NCBI GenBank assembly: GCA_001970955.1 | Contig: MPUH01000038.1 | Coordinates: forward strand, 1 to 64,000 | Direction of reading: 5' to 3' | Length of the DNA: 64,000 nt | DNA from: Stentor coeruleus | Lineage: Eukaryota > Ciliophora > Heterotrichea > Heterotrichida > Stentoridae | Shown here: in pieces, positions 41,445 through 51,608 of the stretch | Layout: every line of letters begins with the position of its first letter | How positions within the stretch are numbered: the first letter of the stretch is position 1 | The notes under the pieces: model-generated | What the model saw: only the letters and a program-made list of their open reading frames with translations | What the model was told of the DNA's origin: nothing | The model's database searches: none | Program-made: the position numbers and the translations under genes

Positions 41445-42919
41445 TACATTACCAATATTAATTTCACCATTAGATATTATTTATATATTCACTAATGTAT
41501 ATGGTAAATGCAAAAATCCGAATAAAATAGCTCCCATTGCAAAGAAAATCCTCAAGCAAGCGCTAATAAATTTGAATTTTATTTCTATTTTAAAAGTTAT
41601 TTGAGAAAAAATGGCAAGTATTATCAGATTTTTTCACAACAAGTCTAGGCAATTTTTAAAATTTCTTAGAATAATATTGCATTCTGTTAGTTCTTTTTTT
41701 ATAATTAGGTTAATAATTAAAACACATCTTTGAAAACAAAAAAATTCTTAGTTTGAACTTGATGTTTTAGGGTGCATAAAGAAAAACAATAAGATTTTAT
41801 TTTTAGAAGTCTTTTTCAGCTTTATTAAGTGTAACTAATTGAAAATATATTATGGATAACTCTATTGAAATGTAGTCATAAGTTATGCTTATAAAGTTTT
41901 GAATGAGAAAATTGTAAATTTGTTGAAAATCTATTAGAATATGCCCTTTTCATCCTGGTATACAAAGATTATTATGTGTTATATAGATATTGTGAATACT
42001 TTTTAGCTTAATCAACTAGTGGGAGTGTTTATTATTGACTTACCAAAACAAATGTAAATTATTTTATTACAAACTCAGTAATTTTTCCTTTAAATTTATG
42101 CCTTATAACATTTTAAGGAAGTTCTTAAAGAACATTTGGATTATTTAATGAGATTTTTCATATAAAGCCTATGGCTAGCTTAAGCAAAAAATGATATAAA
42201 GTATGATTTCAAGTTTTAGACACATTATGATTAGTTCATATTAGGATAATATTTAAATAATTAAGTATTACAGAGAATTTAAGAATTTTAAAATCATAAA
42301 AGAAGTTTAATATATTTAGAAAGGCTTAATAGCATTAAAGTCTAAGATTATGCTCAGATTGATTAAAGGAAAAATTTAAGTAAATTCATAGGCTCGGCGG
42401 GAAAAACATCATAAGCAAGATAAAGAAAATACCTTGCATTATATTGAAATTTAATGAAAAAATCAATCTCTAGATAGAAAATTTATGATAAGCACGATGG
42501 AAAACTATTATCTTTTTTAAATCACAGAATAAAAAAAAATTGTTAAGTTTAAATGAAGAAACTCTAAAAACCAGCCTATATTTTGTATTCAAGTGGCATT
42601 ATTTGATAAAATTATAAGTACATTAGTTCAATTTGTATTTAATCATTCCAACATATTCTTTAAATTATTCCATAAAGCTTTAAATTAAGTTTATTTATAA
42701 TCCAAACAATATAAAAACAATATTATCAAAAAAATCTTTCATAAACTAACACAAAAAACTACTTAAATAATCCACTACTAATCATATAATCTTAAAGTCC
42801 TTGAAACCTAATTTTATAACAAATCAAACCATAAAATCCTTAAAAACAACAAATTATCATAAAATCCAAGTTTAAATTTTTATATCAAATATAATAAAAA
42901 ACCCTTAATAATATTTCCT
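41445..42919. other. Intergenic, AT-rich
   Basis: 1.5 kb without ORFs, repeats or recognisable RNA genes. A small GC-rich island (ggctcggcggg) occurs near 42392. Confidence 0.5.
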
Positions 42920-43237
42920 ATGATTGCATTAAACTTTATTTTTCCAAGCACCGACCAGCGAATTATAAAAAAATACAAATCAACAGACAAGGTATTTATC
43001 ATATAGATTTACCAAATCAAAGAATCTTTATTAGGCAATTTACCTTCAAATATTAATAAAAATACAATTGACTACATGAGATTTTTTTCTATGGGTAAAG
43101 AGCTCAGTGATGCTAATCCTTTAAGTGCTTATCCTTTACCTGATCCTTCACAACCTATGCCTATACATGTTCATTTATTATATCTGCAGACTGCAAGAGT
43201 TACTCCTATGTGTTGCGAATTTTGTTATATACTTTAA
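42920..43237 (+). CDS. Ubiquitin-fold protein with CAAX end (UBL3/MUB-like), one 15-nt intron
   Basis: 100 aa, hidden by an in-frame TAG until a 15-nt intron (42992-43006) is removed. It reads MIALNFIFPSTDQRIIKKYK, STDKIYQIKESLLGNL, then IDYMRFFSMGKELSDANPLS, PMPIHVHLL and the tail CCEFCYIL. The order matches a ubiquitin fold: beta strand, beta strand with Lys, helix (IYQIKESLLGNLP), strand (MRFFSMGKEL), L.AYPL and the strand IHVHLL. Instead of a diglycine it ends in CYIL, a CAAX box with Leu (geranylgeranyl type), and further Cys that could be palmitoylated. That is the build of UBL3/MUB membrane-anchored ubiquitin-fold proteins, which sort proteins to membranes and vesicles. Family assigned by fold logic, not by search. 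Confidence 0.7.
42992..43006 (+). other. 15-nt intron in the ubiquitin-fold gene
   Basis: gtatttatcatatag; A at position 10; contains the in-frame TAG. Splicing gives STDK-IYQIKE. Confidence 0.8.
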
Positions 43238-43452
43238 CTAAAACTAATTAAGATGATCTTTGTTTGGTTTATATGCCTAATTGCAAGGTGTTAAGATTTC
43301 TTATTGTCTAGAATATGATTAAATATCAAAATTAGTATGATCGATCGAGTTGCCGGGCATAATATTTTTTTTTGTGGAAAGCATTTTATATCAAACTTAC
43401 TATTGGTAAAGATATAAAAAAATCTATTAAAAGTAAGTAATTTTTCAGATAT

Positions 43453-46400
43453 TTAGGCTGGGCGAATAGCTTTTTCCTTTATACTGACAAGACGTTCTCT
43501 TTCTTCAAGTTTTTCTCTAAACAGCAAAATCTCCTTTTCCTTCTCAGTAATCATCCCATTTTTTTCTTCAAGTTTTAAATTTATAGTCGCGATTTTGAAT
43601 TTTTCAACAAAAATACCTTCCTTTTCTTTGCTTATAATTGATTTCTCATATTCAAGTTCTTCAGCTAACTTTTTTAAGCACTCCGCGTCGTTTTTAAGGT
43701 CAACTCGTTCTTTTTCCATTTTTTCTTGTAGTTCCTTAAGATCTTTTTCCTTAGTCCGAAGTTTGACTAGCTCTTCTTCAAGTTCAGTTTGTAGACACTC
43801 GAATTGTTTATTAAAATTTTTCTTATGATTAGGACTTAAATTCAAATCCATACTTTCACTATTCTCATTAACTTTCTCTTGTACTATAGCATTTTTTAAC
43901 TCTTCATTAATTTTCTTATATTTCTCAACTTCATCCTGTAAAACTTCACACCTCTTAATCAATTCTTTAATTTCATCCTCACGTTTATCATTTTCCCTAG
44001 TTTCAATATTCCCTTTTTTTCCATCAACAATATTTTCTTCTTCATTTCCAAGCCCTTCACTATCTTTTACCCCATAATATTTTCTCAGATTCTTAATCAT
44101 ATCCAAAATATTCAGAATCTGTTCATTTTCTTTTTCCCTATTTTCTTTAACTCCTAATAATTTTTCAAGCTCTTCTCCAATAGTATTAGCTTGAACAAAA
44201 ATATATTGTTCTTGTTGTGATATTTTCAGTTTAAGCATAGCATTTTCAGCATATAATTTATTTATTGTATATATAATTTCATTGTATTTAGGGTTTTCTT
44301 CAAATTCTTTTCCTTTTTTATATGAGTCTACAAGTAGAAAAGCTAATTCAAGATCATTTTTTGTCCTGAAAAGCTCAGAGTTACTATTAAGTAACTCAGC
44401 TTGACAACTCATAAGCTCATCTCTAATATAAAAAATTTCTTCTCTTGAAGACTGTAAATCATTTAAAGCATTTAATAAAGCATTTTGAGTATTTTCTTGT
44501 TCAGCATATGATAATTGTAAAGATGTTCTAACTTGTTCTATATCAAAATATGATTTTTCTAACTCTTGTTCTAAAGTTTGGATTTTAGAAGTATATGATT
44601 TATAAGAATCATCTTGATTTATAAGGTTTTTTGATGTATCAGGATTTGTGATATTTCGTGCTTGGTCTAATTGATTTTTTGTATAGTTTAATTCTGATCT
44701 TAAAGATGATATTTCTGCTTTTAGAGTGTTTTCGATTGAGTCTAAGGCTGAATCTCTTGAATGGTTTTTTAAATGCCGGCATGATGGTTTTAAAGCTGAA
44801 ATACTGCATTCAAGAGTATGGATTGTTGTGCTTAATAACTGAATTTCTTTATCTTTTTGTGATAAATGCAATGTATATAACTCATGAGTTTTTTCAGTTA
44901 TTGGNCATGATGGTTTTAAAGCTGAAATACTGCATTCAAGAGTATGGATTGTTGTGCTTAATAACTGAATTTCTTTATCTTTTTGTGATAAATGCAATGT
45001 ATATAATTCATGAGTTTTTTCAGTTATTGGGCTGGATTTAGTTTGGTTAATTTCTAGTTCCTCTTCTAATGTTTTAATTTTATCTTTGAACACATTCATC
45101 AGATTTTGCATATNCTCATGAGTTTTTTCAGTTATTGGACTGGATTTAGTTTGGTTGATTTCTAGTTCCTCTTCTAATGTTTTAATTTTATCTTTGAACA
45201 CATTCATCAGATTTTGCATATCTTCAATCTCTTGATCCCTTTTGTCAATCATCTCTTCAGCTACTTGAGTACTAATTGTAGCATGTTCTAATTCTACACG
45301 TAAATCATCTATGGATTTATTTAACATTTTTATATGCTCTTGAAGTTTTTTTACTTCCTTATTAGCATCATATTCAGCCCAAGGTAAACTTTTAGCTTTC
45401 TCATGAGAAATTTTCCTATCCCTAACCCCATCTACTTTTGCCTCACAACTTATATTGACCTTATCCTTATCATCCCTAAGTTCTTTATTCACTGCTTCAA
45501 TTCTATCATTTAACAAAGAAATTTCTGAATTTCTAGCCTCAATTTCATCAAAAGCATCTTCTTCATTAGCATTTTCATCTTTTAACCCTTTCATTTCCTC
45601 TTTAATCCTAACATTTTCACTCTTAACCTTAACCAATTCTTCTTTAACCTCAGCCAATTCTTCTTTAACCTCAGCCAAATCCTTCTTATAAAGTTCTAAT
45701 TCAATGATCTTCCCTTCAACCATCCTCTGATCATCCTTTTTATCATCATCTTGAAAAAAGTTTAAAAATTCCTGATCATCTTCTAATTGTTGAGATCTAT
45801 TCCATGGTGGAGGGGTTAATTGATAAGGTCCAGTTAAATTTTTTATTTCATTTTCTAATTTTTCAATTTTTTGTTTTGCTATAGAAAGTTTAACTTTAGT
45901 ATTACTATATTCAGTTTTTATATAAGCATTATCCATTATAAGTAAATTTTCTTTATTTTTAAATGTTTCATTTTCTGATTTTAAAGTATCTTGGATTTGT
46001 TGTAAGGATTTTATATTATTTGATAGTAATTCTATTTCTAAAGATTTTTTATCAAGAGTAGCTTTTAAACTATTTGCTTCAGAATTAGCAAAACTTAATT
46101 GGGATTTTAGATAACTTATTTCTGAATTGTAGGAGTTATCTTGTTTAGATGGAGAGTTTTTATGTTTTATTGATGAGGAAAGGAGATGATTTAATTCATT
46201 TTTTGTGCAGGACAATTCGAAAAGAGCGGAATCGAGGTTTTGTTTGATTGTGTCAAGTTGGGATAAAGTTGATGATAACTGGGTTTCTTTTATAATAAGG
46301 GATGATTTTACTGATTTTAGTTCGATTAGGGCTGAGTCAAGCTGTAACTTTGTGTCTTCGAAGTTCCGTATTGAAAAAGCAGCTTCTTCAAGGTGTTTTT

Positions 46401-47580
46401 TAAGCTCTTCATTTTCTGTTTTAGTATTTTCGAACTCCAACACAGAAACATGTATAATCCTATTATCACAGCCCAAACACAAAGCTAATTCCTCCGCAGT
46501 TTGCAATTTATTTTCAGTTTCTTTAATCTTTTTCTTCAAAACATTAAACTCTTCTAAAGTTTCTGTATTAGGAAAAGTATTATCCTCTCCTTTTTTTTCC
46601 TTAATATCATTCAAAGTCAGCCAAGGAAGTTCATCATTATTCTTCCTTCCTTTTATAAACCCTTTATCACAATTCCCCTCTCTTATATTTTTCTTATTCA
46701 AAGGTGACTCATCTCTAGTTTTTAATAAACTTTTAATCCTTTCAATAGAAGCAATTTCTTCATTTAAATACATCTGCGCTTCTTTAACTTTAACTTTTTG
46801 AGCATGTAGATTTAATTCCTTAACTCTTAAAGTTTCAGTTTTTTTTTCAAGTATTTCATAGTTGATTTTATGTTCTTGGGTGAATTTCTCTTTTAGTTTC
46901 AATAAGGACTTCTGGAAATCTTTGAGTTTTTTTTCTTTACTGAGGATTTTTCTAACTTTTTCATCCAAGTCATCATTAGCTTGAAAAATATTATGGGCAA
47001 AATCCTCATCACCTTCAGTTTTTATATGAATTCCTTCATCAAACAGCTTTTGGATCTCGTTTTCTTTAGAGATAATAAGACTTTCTTGGGAAAGATGAGA
47101 AATTTGCTCTTGTTTTTCTGTAAGTTTTTCTAGATCTTGCTTGGTTTTGGTGTAGTCAAGGATAAGTTTCTCGATGTCTTCACGCTTTTTGTCAAGGGTT
47201 AAGGATTCTTGTTGTAATAATTGATGCTTTTTTTCTAGTAAATCTTTTTGCTCTTGGAGCTTTCTTTGGTCTTCTTTGAGTTTAGATTTTGATACGAGGA
47301 ATTTTTTCTTCTGTTCGGTTAGAGCTTCTCGTTCCTTTTTCAATGCGAGTTCTTGCTCTAGAAGACGTTCGTCTTTTAGTTTTAGCAAGCTGTCGTATTG
47401 CTTCAGGTGCTTTTCGGTTAAAAAANTGAGGAATTTTTTCTTCTGTTCGGTTAGAGCTTCTCGTTCCTTTTTCAATGCGAGTTCTTGCTCTAAAAGACGT
47501 TCGTCTTTTAGTTTTAGCAAGCTGTCGTATTGCTTCAGGTGCTTTTCGGTTAAAAAAAACTTTTCTTGGCTTTTTTGCAT
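43453..47580 (-). CDS. Giant coiled-coil protein
   Basis: 1375 codons as assembled, about 1253 after collapsing three in-frame N-flanked duplications (periods 132, 126 and 108 nt). Nearly all is charged heptad text, for example DSLLKLKDERLLEQELALKK, ELEKLTEKQEQISHLSQES and LAEVKEELAEVKEELVKV. A few short breaks (LTGPYQLTPPPWNRSQQL near the middle) separate coils. There is no motor, kinase or membrane domain, and the C-terminus is RLVSIKEKAIRPA. Long coiled coils of this kind form fibres, basal-body links or tethers in ciliates; no specific family recognised. Confidence 0.82.
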   Translation of the reverse strand: MQKSQEKFFLTEKHLKQYDSLLKLKDERLLEQELALKKEREALTEQKKKFLXFLTEKHLKQYDSLLKLKDERLLEQELALKKEREALTEQKKKFLVSKSKLKEDQRKLQEQKDLLEKKHQLLQQESLTLDKKREDIEKLILDYTKTKQDLEKLTEKQEQISHLSQESLIISKENEIQKLFDEGIHIKTEGDEDFAHNIFQANDDLDEKVRKILSKEKKLKDFQKSLLKLKEKFTQEHKINYEILEKKTETLRVKELNLHAQKVKVKEAQMYLNEEIASIERIKSLLKTRDESPLNKKNIREGNCDKGFIKGRKNNDELPWLTLNDIKEKKGEDNTFPNTETLEEFNVLKKKIKETENKLQTAEELALCLGCDNRIIHVSVLEFENTKTENEELKKHLEEAAFSIRNFEDTKLQLDSALIELKSVKSSLIIKETQLSSTLSQLDTIKQNLDSALFELSCTKNELNHLLSSSIKHKNSPSKQDNSYNSEISYLKSQLSFANSEANSLKATLDKKSLEIELLSNNIKSLQQIQDTLKSENETFKNKENLLIMDNAYIKTEYSNTKVKLSIAKQKIEKLENEIKNLTGPYQLTPPPWNRSQQLEDDQEFLNFFQDDDKKDDQRMVEGKIIELELYKKDLAEVKEELAEVKEELVKVKSENVRIKEEMKGLKDENANEEDAFDEIEARNSEISLLNDRIEAVNKELRDDKDKVNISCEAKVDGVRDRKISHEKAKSLPWAEYDANKEVKKLQEHIKMLNKSIDDLRVELEHATISTQVAEEMIDKRDQEIEDMQNLMNVFKDKIKTLEEELEINQTKSSPITEKTHEXMQNLMNVFKDKIKTLEEELEINQTKSSPITEKTHELYTLHLSQKDKEIQLLSTTIHTLECSISALKPSXPITEKTHELYTLHLSQKDKEIQLLSTTIHTLECSISALKPSCRHLKNHSRDSALDSIENTLKAEISSLRSELNYTKNQLDQARNITNPDTSKNLINQDDSYKSYTSKIQTLEQELEKSYFDIEQVRTSLQLSYAEQENTQNALLNALNDLQSSREEIFYIRDELMSCQAELLNSNSELFRTKNDLELAFLLVDSYKKGKEFEENPKYNEIIYTINKLYAENAMLKLKISQQEQYIFVQANTIGEELEKLLGVKENREKENEQILNILDMIKNLRKYYGVKDSEGLGNEEENIVDGKKGNIETRENDKREDEIKELIKRCEVLQDEVEKYKKINEELKNAIVQEKVNENSESMDLNLSPNHKKNFNKQFECLQTELEEELVKLRTKEKDLKELQEKMEKERVDLKNDAECLKKLAEELEYEKSIISKEKEGIFVEKFKIATINLKLEEKNGMITEKEKEILLFREKLEERERLVSIKEKAIRPA
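44780..45030. repeat. 125-bp duplication around N at 44905 (assembly join)
   Basis: 44780-44904 and 44906-45030 match with one difference (ataactcatg against ataattcatg). The period is 126, so the ORF is not broken, but 42 residues (HLSQKDKEIQLLSTTIHTLE and onward) appear twice. Confidence 0.88.
45008..45221. repeat. 106-bp duplication around N at 45114 (assembly join)
   Basis: 45008-45113 and 45116-45221 match with two substitutions. Its left copy overlaps the right copy of the 44780-45030 duplication, so three contigs were chained here. The 108-nt period keeps the frame. Confidence 0.85.
47296..47557. repeat. 130-bp duplication around N at 47426 (assembly join)
   Basis: 47296-47425 and 47428-47557 match with one substitution (ctctagaag against ctctaaaag). 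Period 132, in frame; the N-terminal DSLLKLKDERLLEQELALKK block therefore appears twice in the coiled-coil protein. Confidence 0.88.
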
Positions 47581-48021
47581 TTATTTCTATTTGGTGGTTT
47601 ATGAAATTTTAGTGTTATAGATTTTAGTATATTATGGAGAATTTTTGATTAAGGTTTAAGAATATTTGATAAGGTTTATTGTGTGGTTTATATAAGTTTT
47701 ATATAAAGGTGTTATTTTTTTTTAGCATATTATAAGTATTTATTAATTAAAATCTTTGATCTGTTAGAATTTTTTTATATACCCTAGATATAAATTTATA
47801 ATATAAAACTGATAAGAAATATATATATTAGATATATAATCCAGAGATATATAACAAGATAATAATAAATTCATTTATGTATAATAGTTATAATTTATTA
47901 TAATAATATAGTTATCAGTATAATAATAATTCTTTAATATTAAATCTACTATCTAAATATCATAACTTTATCATATCTATTATCTAAACCTTTAACACCC
48001 TTACACATAATAAAACCAAAC
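47581..48021. other. Intergenic, AT-rich
   Basis: Very AT-rich spacer (runs such as tatatatatt, ataataata) between two minus-strand genes. Nothing recognised. Confidence 0.5.
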
Positions 48022-49422
48022 TTAATTATAATTTGTGCTTTTTCTCCAAAACACAACCCCTAAAGGTACTTTGCACAAAAACAATAAAATCGATAGCCAA
48101 ATAGTTGCCGAGTACCATCCTCCAATCGAACTCCAATCCGAAGCAAAATTCACAAGCCACACAAAATCATAAGCTTCACTAAAAAGTATGCAATAAGAGA
48201 AATTTCTTAAAAAAAAGTGCTGGTCTTTAATCCAATAATAAAATCCTGCAATGCTCGATACTAACTATATAAAAATTACATTAAAAAAGTCAGGTCTCAT
48301 AAAATTTATAAGCACAGCAAAAACCATATACATAATTATCATGTAGTACATATAATCTTCATTTTCTACAACAATGGAAATTTTCCCATTAGTGATTTCT
48401 TCAAGTTTTTGGACTAGTTTTTCTTCAAAGTGAAAAGTTCCTGAAGCCGGGGTTGTTATATCAGTTCTCCCATATGGTTCACGTAAATATCCAAAAGGTT
48501 TTTTAAGTTTATCAAGTTGTTCTTTTAATTGGTCAAGTCTTTCTATATCTTCAGCGATAATCCTTTCCCATTCTGAGTTTATATCTTTGTAGTATCGAGT
48601 TTTACTCCATATCCATTGGAGTTCTAAACAAATCCTCCCTTGCCATTTTTCTAGGTATTTTTGAGAGGATAAAGAGAAATATTGTTCACGTTTTAGTTGG
48701 TCGGCTAGAGTTTTTAATGGAATAGTTAGTTTCCCCACAAATTTATCCCCCAACATACTTTTACTCATAACTGTAAAAGTTACATCAAGGTCTTTGCTTG
48801 TTATTGGGAAAGTATAGCTTTCATTCCATATTGGGTTTAAACTCCCAGGAACTAAAGAAGTCTCTATTTTTTTACCCCCACATTCTATTATAACATAAGG
48901 ATCAGCTGAACCTGATGAATTACTGGGCATAAGGTTTTGAGCTGATTTTACTATAATACTTAAAGAACTCCCATACATTATCCCAGCAGAATTCAATGAT
49001 TCAGTCTGTTCAGCTCTTCTTAGCTTTTCTTTATTGTCTTCTAATGACGATTGACCTTTTTTAATATCTTTTTCAACTTTTTTCATTTGTCTTTTAATCA
49101 TTTCTTCTACTTCGATATATGACTCGACGAATTCTTCAAAGGTAATTTCATTGTCATGGTTACGATCCATACGAGAAAACAACTCTTTGCAAAGAGTTAA
49201 ATCAAATGCCTCACCTTGTTTTTCTGAAAGGAAGTCGTGTATTTCATCGAATGTGATAACGTTATTATGGTCTCTATCAAGATCTGAAAATTCTTTTAAT
49301 AATTGCTCACGTCTTTCTTCTTGAAGACCAGATCTTGGAGAACTTCCTGCTGAACTACGAACTTTGGGGAGGTCTTTGGTTATTATTGGGTAAGGAACAT
49401 GTGAAGAGACCTTAGGTTCCAT
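48022..49422 (-). CDS. EF-hand / C2-domain protein with C-terminal membrane region, one 15-nt intron
   Basis: 461 aa after splicing. Two EF-hands (about residues 40-110) have loops DRDHNNVITFDE and DRNHDNEITFEE. A coiled helix follows (MIKRQMKKVEKDIKKGQ), then a C2 domain (about 150-265) with LSIIVKSAQNLM, SADPYVIIECGG, SLNPIWNESYTFPI and GDKFVGKLTIPL. A long ORF stops at 48265, but that TAG ends a 15-nt intron (48265-48279). Splicing adds 77 residues (LVSSIAGFYYWIKDQHFF .. WYSATIWLSILLFLCKVPLG), giving about three membrane spans with MYYMIIMYMVFAVLINFM. The soluble Ca-sensing head and C-terminal anchor resemble MCTP/ferlin-like membrane-contact or fusion proteins. A Ca-regulated membrane role is inferred. 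Confidence 0.85.
48265..48279 (-). other. 15-nt intron in the EF-hand/C2 gene
   Basis: Sense gtaatttttatatag; A at position 10; contains the in-frame TAG. Downstream frame stays open for 77 codons and is Trp-rich and membrane-like. Confidence 0.85.
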
Positions 49423-49445
49423 TTATATAAATATATCATTGCCAT

Positions 49446-49580
49446 AACTATTTATTAAGGCTTATTATCTTTAGAACTGTAGTTACCAATTATTTTTTAA
49501 AATATTTTTATTNAACTATTTATTAAGGCTTATTATCTTTAGAACTGTAGTTACCAATTATTTTTTAAAATATTTTTATT
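49446..49580. repeat. 67-bp duplication around N at 49513 (assembly join)
   Basis: 49446-49512 and 49514-49580 are identical. Confidence 0.88.
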
Positions 49581-49760
49581 TGAACCTAGGGGAGAGATTG
49601 ATTGTGATTAGGGATATTATCAGTTTTTTTAAAGATAATGGTAAGGTTTTAAGTTGTTGATGTGTATTTTTGAACCTAGGGGAGAGATTGATTGTGATTA
49701 GGGATATTATCAGTTTTTTTAAAGATAATGGTAGGGTTTTAGGTTGTTGATGTGTATGTT
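49581..49760. repeat. 90-bp tandem repeat without N
   Basis: 49581-49670 and 49671-49760, three differences (gtaagg/gtaggg, aagttg/aggttg, tttt/tgtt). The divergence suggests a real tandem duplication or two haplotypes placed in series. A third start (tgaa) follows at 49761. Confidence 0.8.
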
Positions 49761-49964
49761 TGAATAGAGGTGTATGTTATAAGTTTTAAGCTAGCTGGAA
49801 TGTGTTTTTTTTTTTGAATGTTGATTTAAGAACTAAAGATTTTGATTACGATTAGGAATGGTTTGATGAATTCTTCCTAATCCATTCAAAACCTTTTCTT
49901 ACACCTCAAAAATCTCTATAATAATTCCCAACGCCATATAATCTAACTCTTATATATCCCAATA

Positions 49965-50795
49965 ATGAGAAAAAATATCACCTCAGAAGACCTTTACCCC
50001 CAAGAAATGATTATGAAAATCCAGCATGATCGACAGCTCGGGCCAATCCAAGAACAAAAAATTATCTTCGAAGATATGAAGAAACTTGAATCTCCCCTTA
50101 TAAACAAAATCGTAATCGTCGACTCATTCAGTACCTTATCAAGTGATCATACCGAGTGGGATTTCTGTAATTTTTCAACATATGACAACAAGCCAAATGA
50201 AACAAGAGGAGAATGGCTTCCAGCAAATCTTCAAAGCTTTTCACATGGACTTCAATTACGAACTTTAATTCTCAAATCTAAACCGACAATAACTTTACGT
50301 AGTATAGCTTGTGAAATGCATATTTCAGTCAGATTATCTGGAGAATCAACTTTATGGGTCATGACACGTGGAGTTGGTGTCCAAGATCCAGATTCTATGG
50401 TTATAAAAATTAAAAAAGAACTTGATTCACAAAGGGTTTTTCTAATATTTGGGGGAAATATTGGGAATAATCATGAGTTTAGGTTTTTTAAAAAACAGGA
50501 ACTTCCTGAGATTGGAGATGCATCAGAAGATTGGGTTATGCAAGATTTTATTGAGTTGAAACTTACGATTATAGATAATGGAGATGATAGGGTTTTTGTA
50601 TCAGCGATGAGTTCGAATAAAAGAGTTATTAGTATGTCGTGCAATAAGTTTATACCAAGTTTTAGAGATACTCATATATTTTTAGCTGGTTCAGGAGATT
50701 CGGTGCTTCTTAAGAATTTCTCAGCTAAGCAGATTGAAAGAGTACAGTCGGAGTTTACACAAAATGCTCATCATGAATGTTGTGTAGTTTTTTAG
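49965..50795 (+). CDS. Prenylated-type (CAAX) protein with lectin-like beta fold, unknown
   Basis: 276 aa. Residues about 55-260 alternate strands and turns in the manner of a concanavalin/LamG-like beta sandwich (WDFCNFSTYDNKPNETRG, RVFLIFGGNIGNNHEFRFF, FIELKLTIIDNGDDRVFVSA), but I cannot name the family. It ends HHECCVVF: CVVF is a CAAX box (compare CVIF of human RRAS2/TC21), with a second Cys just before it that could be palmitoylated. There is no signal peptide. Membrane attachment through prenylation is the one supported prediction. The C-rich 5' flank and G-rich 3' flank fit the local pattern. Confidence 0.75.
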   Translation: MRKNITSEDLYPQEMIMKIQHDRQLGPIQEQKIIFEDMKKLESPLINKIVIVDSFSTLSSDHTEWDFCNFSTYDNKPNETRGEWLPANLQSFSHGLQLRTLILKSKPTITLRSIACEMHISVRLSGESTLWVMTRGVGVQDPDSMVIKIKKELDSQRVFLIFGGNIGNNHEFRFFKKQELPEIGDASEDWVMQDFIELKLTIIDNGDDRVFVSAMSSNKRVISMSCNKFIPSFRDTHIFLAGSGDSVLLKNFSAKQIERVQSEFTQNAHHECCVVF

Positions 50796-51195
50796 CGACT
50801 ATGTAAATGGTATGCTTAAGGTTATGAATATGATTAATGATATTGAATTGTGGGTTTTTTAATGGAAAATACGAATTTTTGATTTTTTTTTTAAGGTTTA
50901 TGCTTTTGGATAAGGTTTTTAGATAAGGGTATTTAGGGTTTTGATAGATTTTAAGTTTTATTCAGGGTTTTTTTAGATAAAATGTTAGGATTTTCAGATA
51001 AGGATTTATGGCTTTTGATAAAAGTTTTATAGTTTAAAGAATTTTTTATAAAGTATATATCGTGAGTTTATGTTTGAAGTTTTAGTTCGATTATGTTATA
51101 GAATAAAAAGATTTTAAATATTCTAAATCTATTTTTGAAATCTTGAATCATGTAATGAAATATCAAAATTAATCATAATTATACTTTTTACAACT
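50796..51195. other. Convergent spacer
   Basis: G- and T-rich on the plus strand (3' flank of the gene at 49965). No gene seen. Confidence 0.5.
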
Positions 51196-51594
51196 TTAGA
51201 CCTTTAGGAGTTTTATGAGCTTGCAGATTGTGTCGTCAGGATTGTTTCTAATGTTTTTCAAATTATTTTCAAATTTGATCCCTTTTGTGGAAATCGGAGA
51301 AAAATCTGCAAAGGGCAAATTAGATATATTTTTCATTGAAGATCTTATGTTTTCTTTCTGATTTCTTTTATTTTCTACAGTCCTATGAAAGTTTATCTCA
51401 GAAGGTTTCCAATTAGTCATGATCTTTTTAGAGTTTGCCCGAACTTTTATCGTCTTAGGCAACGACAATAAATCCGAATATAATCTTCTATGTCCTTTAT
51501 TTGCTAGAATCTTAGCAATATGCATCAATCCTATATTTTCTACATTCTTAGAATGTGTTCTCAAATTCCTTACAGAAGATATATGAGATGACAT
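51196..51594 (-). CDS. Hypothetical basic protein, 132 aa
   Basis: Starts MSSHISSVRNLRTHSKNVEN; a helix (LMHIAKILANKGHRRLYSDL) and the basic stretch KTIKVRANSKKIMTNWKPSE are visible. No domain recognised. The ATG is only 14 bp after the TAG of the upstream minus-strand gene (51609), so either the two share a transcript or the regulatory spacer is extremely small. They are in different frames and no intron joining them was found. Confidence 0.6.
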   Translation of the reverse strand: MSSHISSVRNLRTHSKNVENIGLMHIAKILANKGHRRLYSDLLSLPKTIKVRANSKKIMTNWKPSEINFHRTVENKRNQKENIRSSMKNISNLPFADFSPISTKGIKFENNLKNIRNNPDDTICKLIKLLKV

Positions 51595-51608
51595 TATATA
51601 TTAATTAC

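Larger units (their letters stand above)
49423..49964. other. Divergent spacer with two duplications
   Basis: Between divergent genes. It holds an N-flanked duplication (49446-49580) and a tandem repeat (49581-49760), and ends in a C-rich 5' flank from about 49875. Confidence 0.6.
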
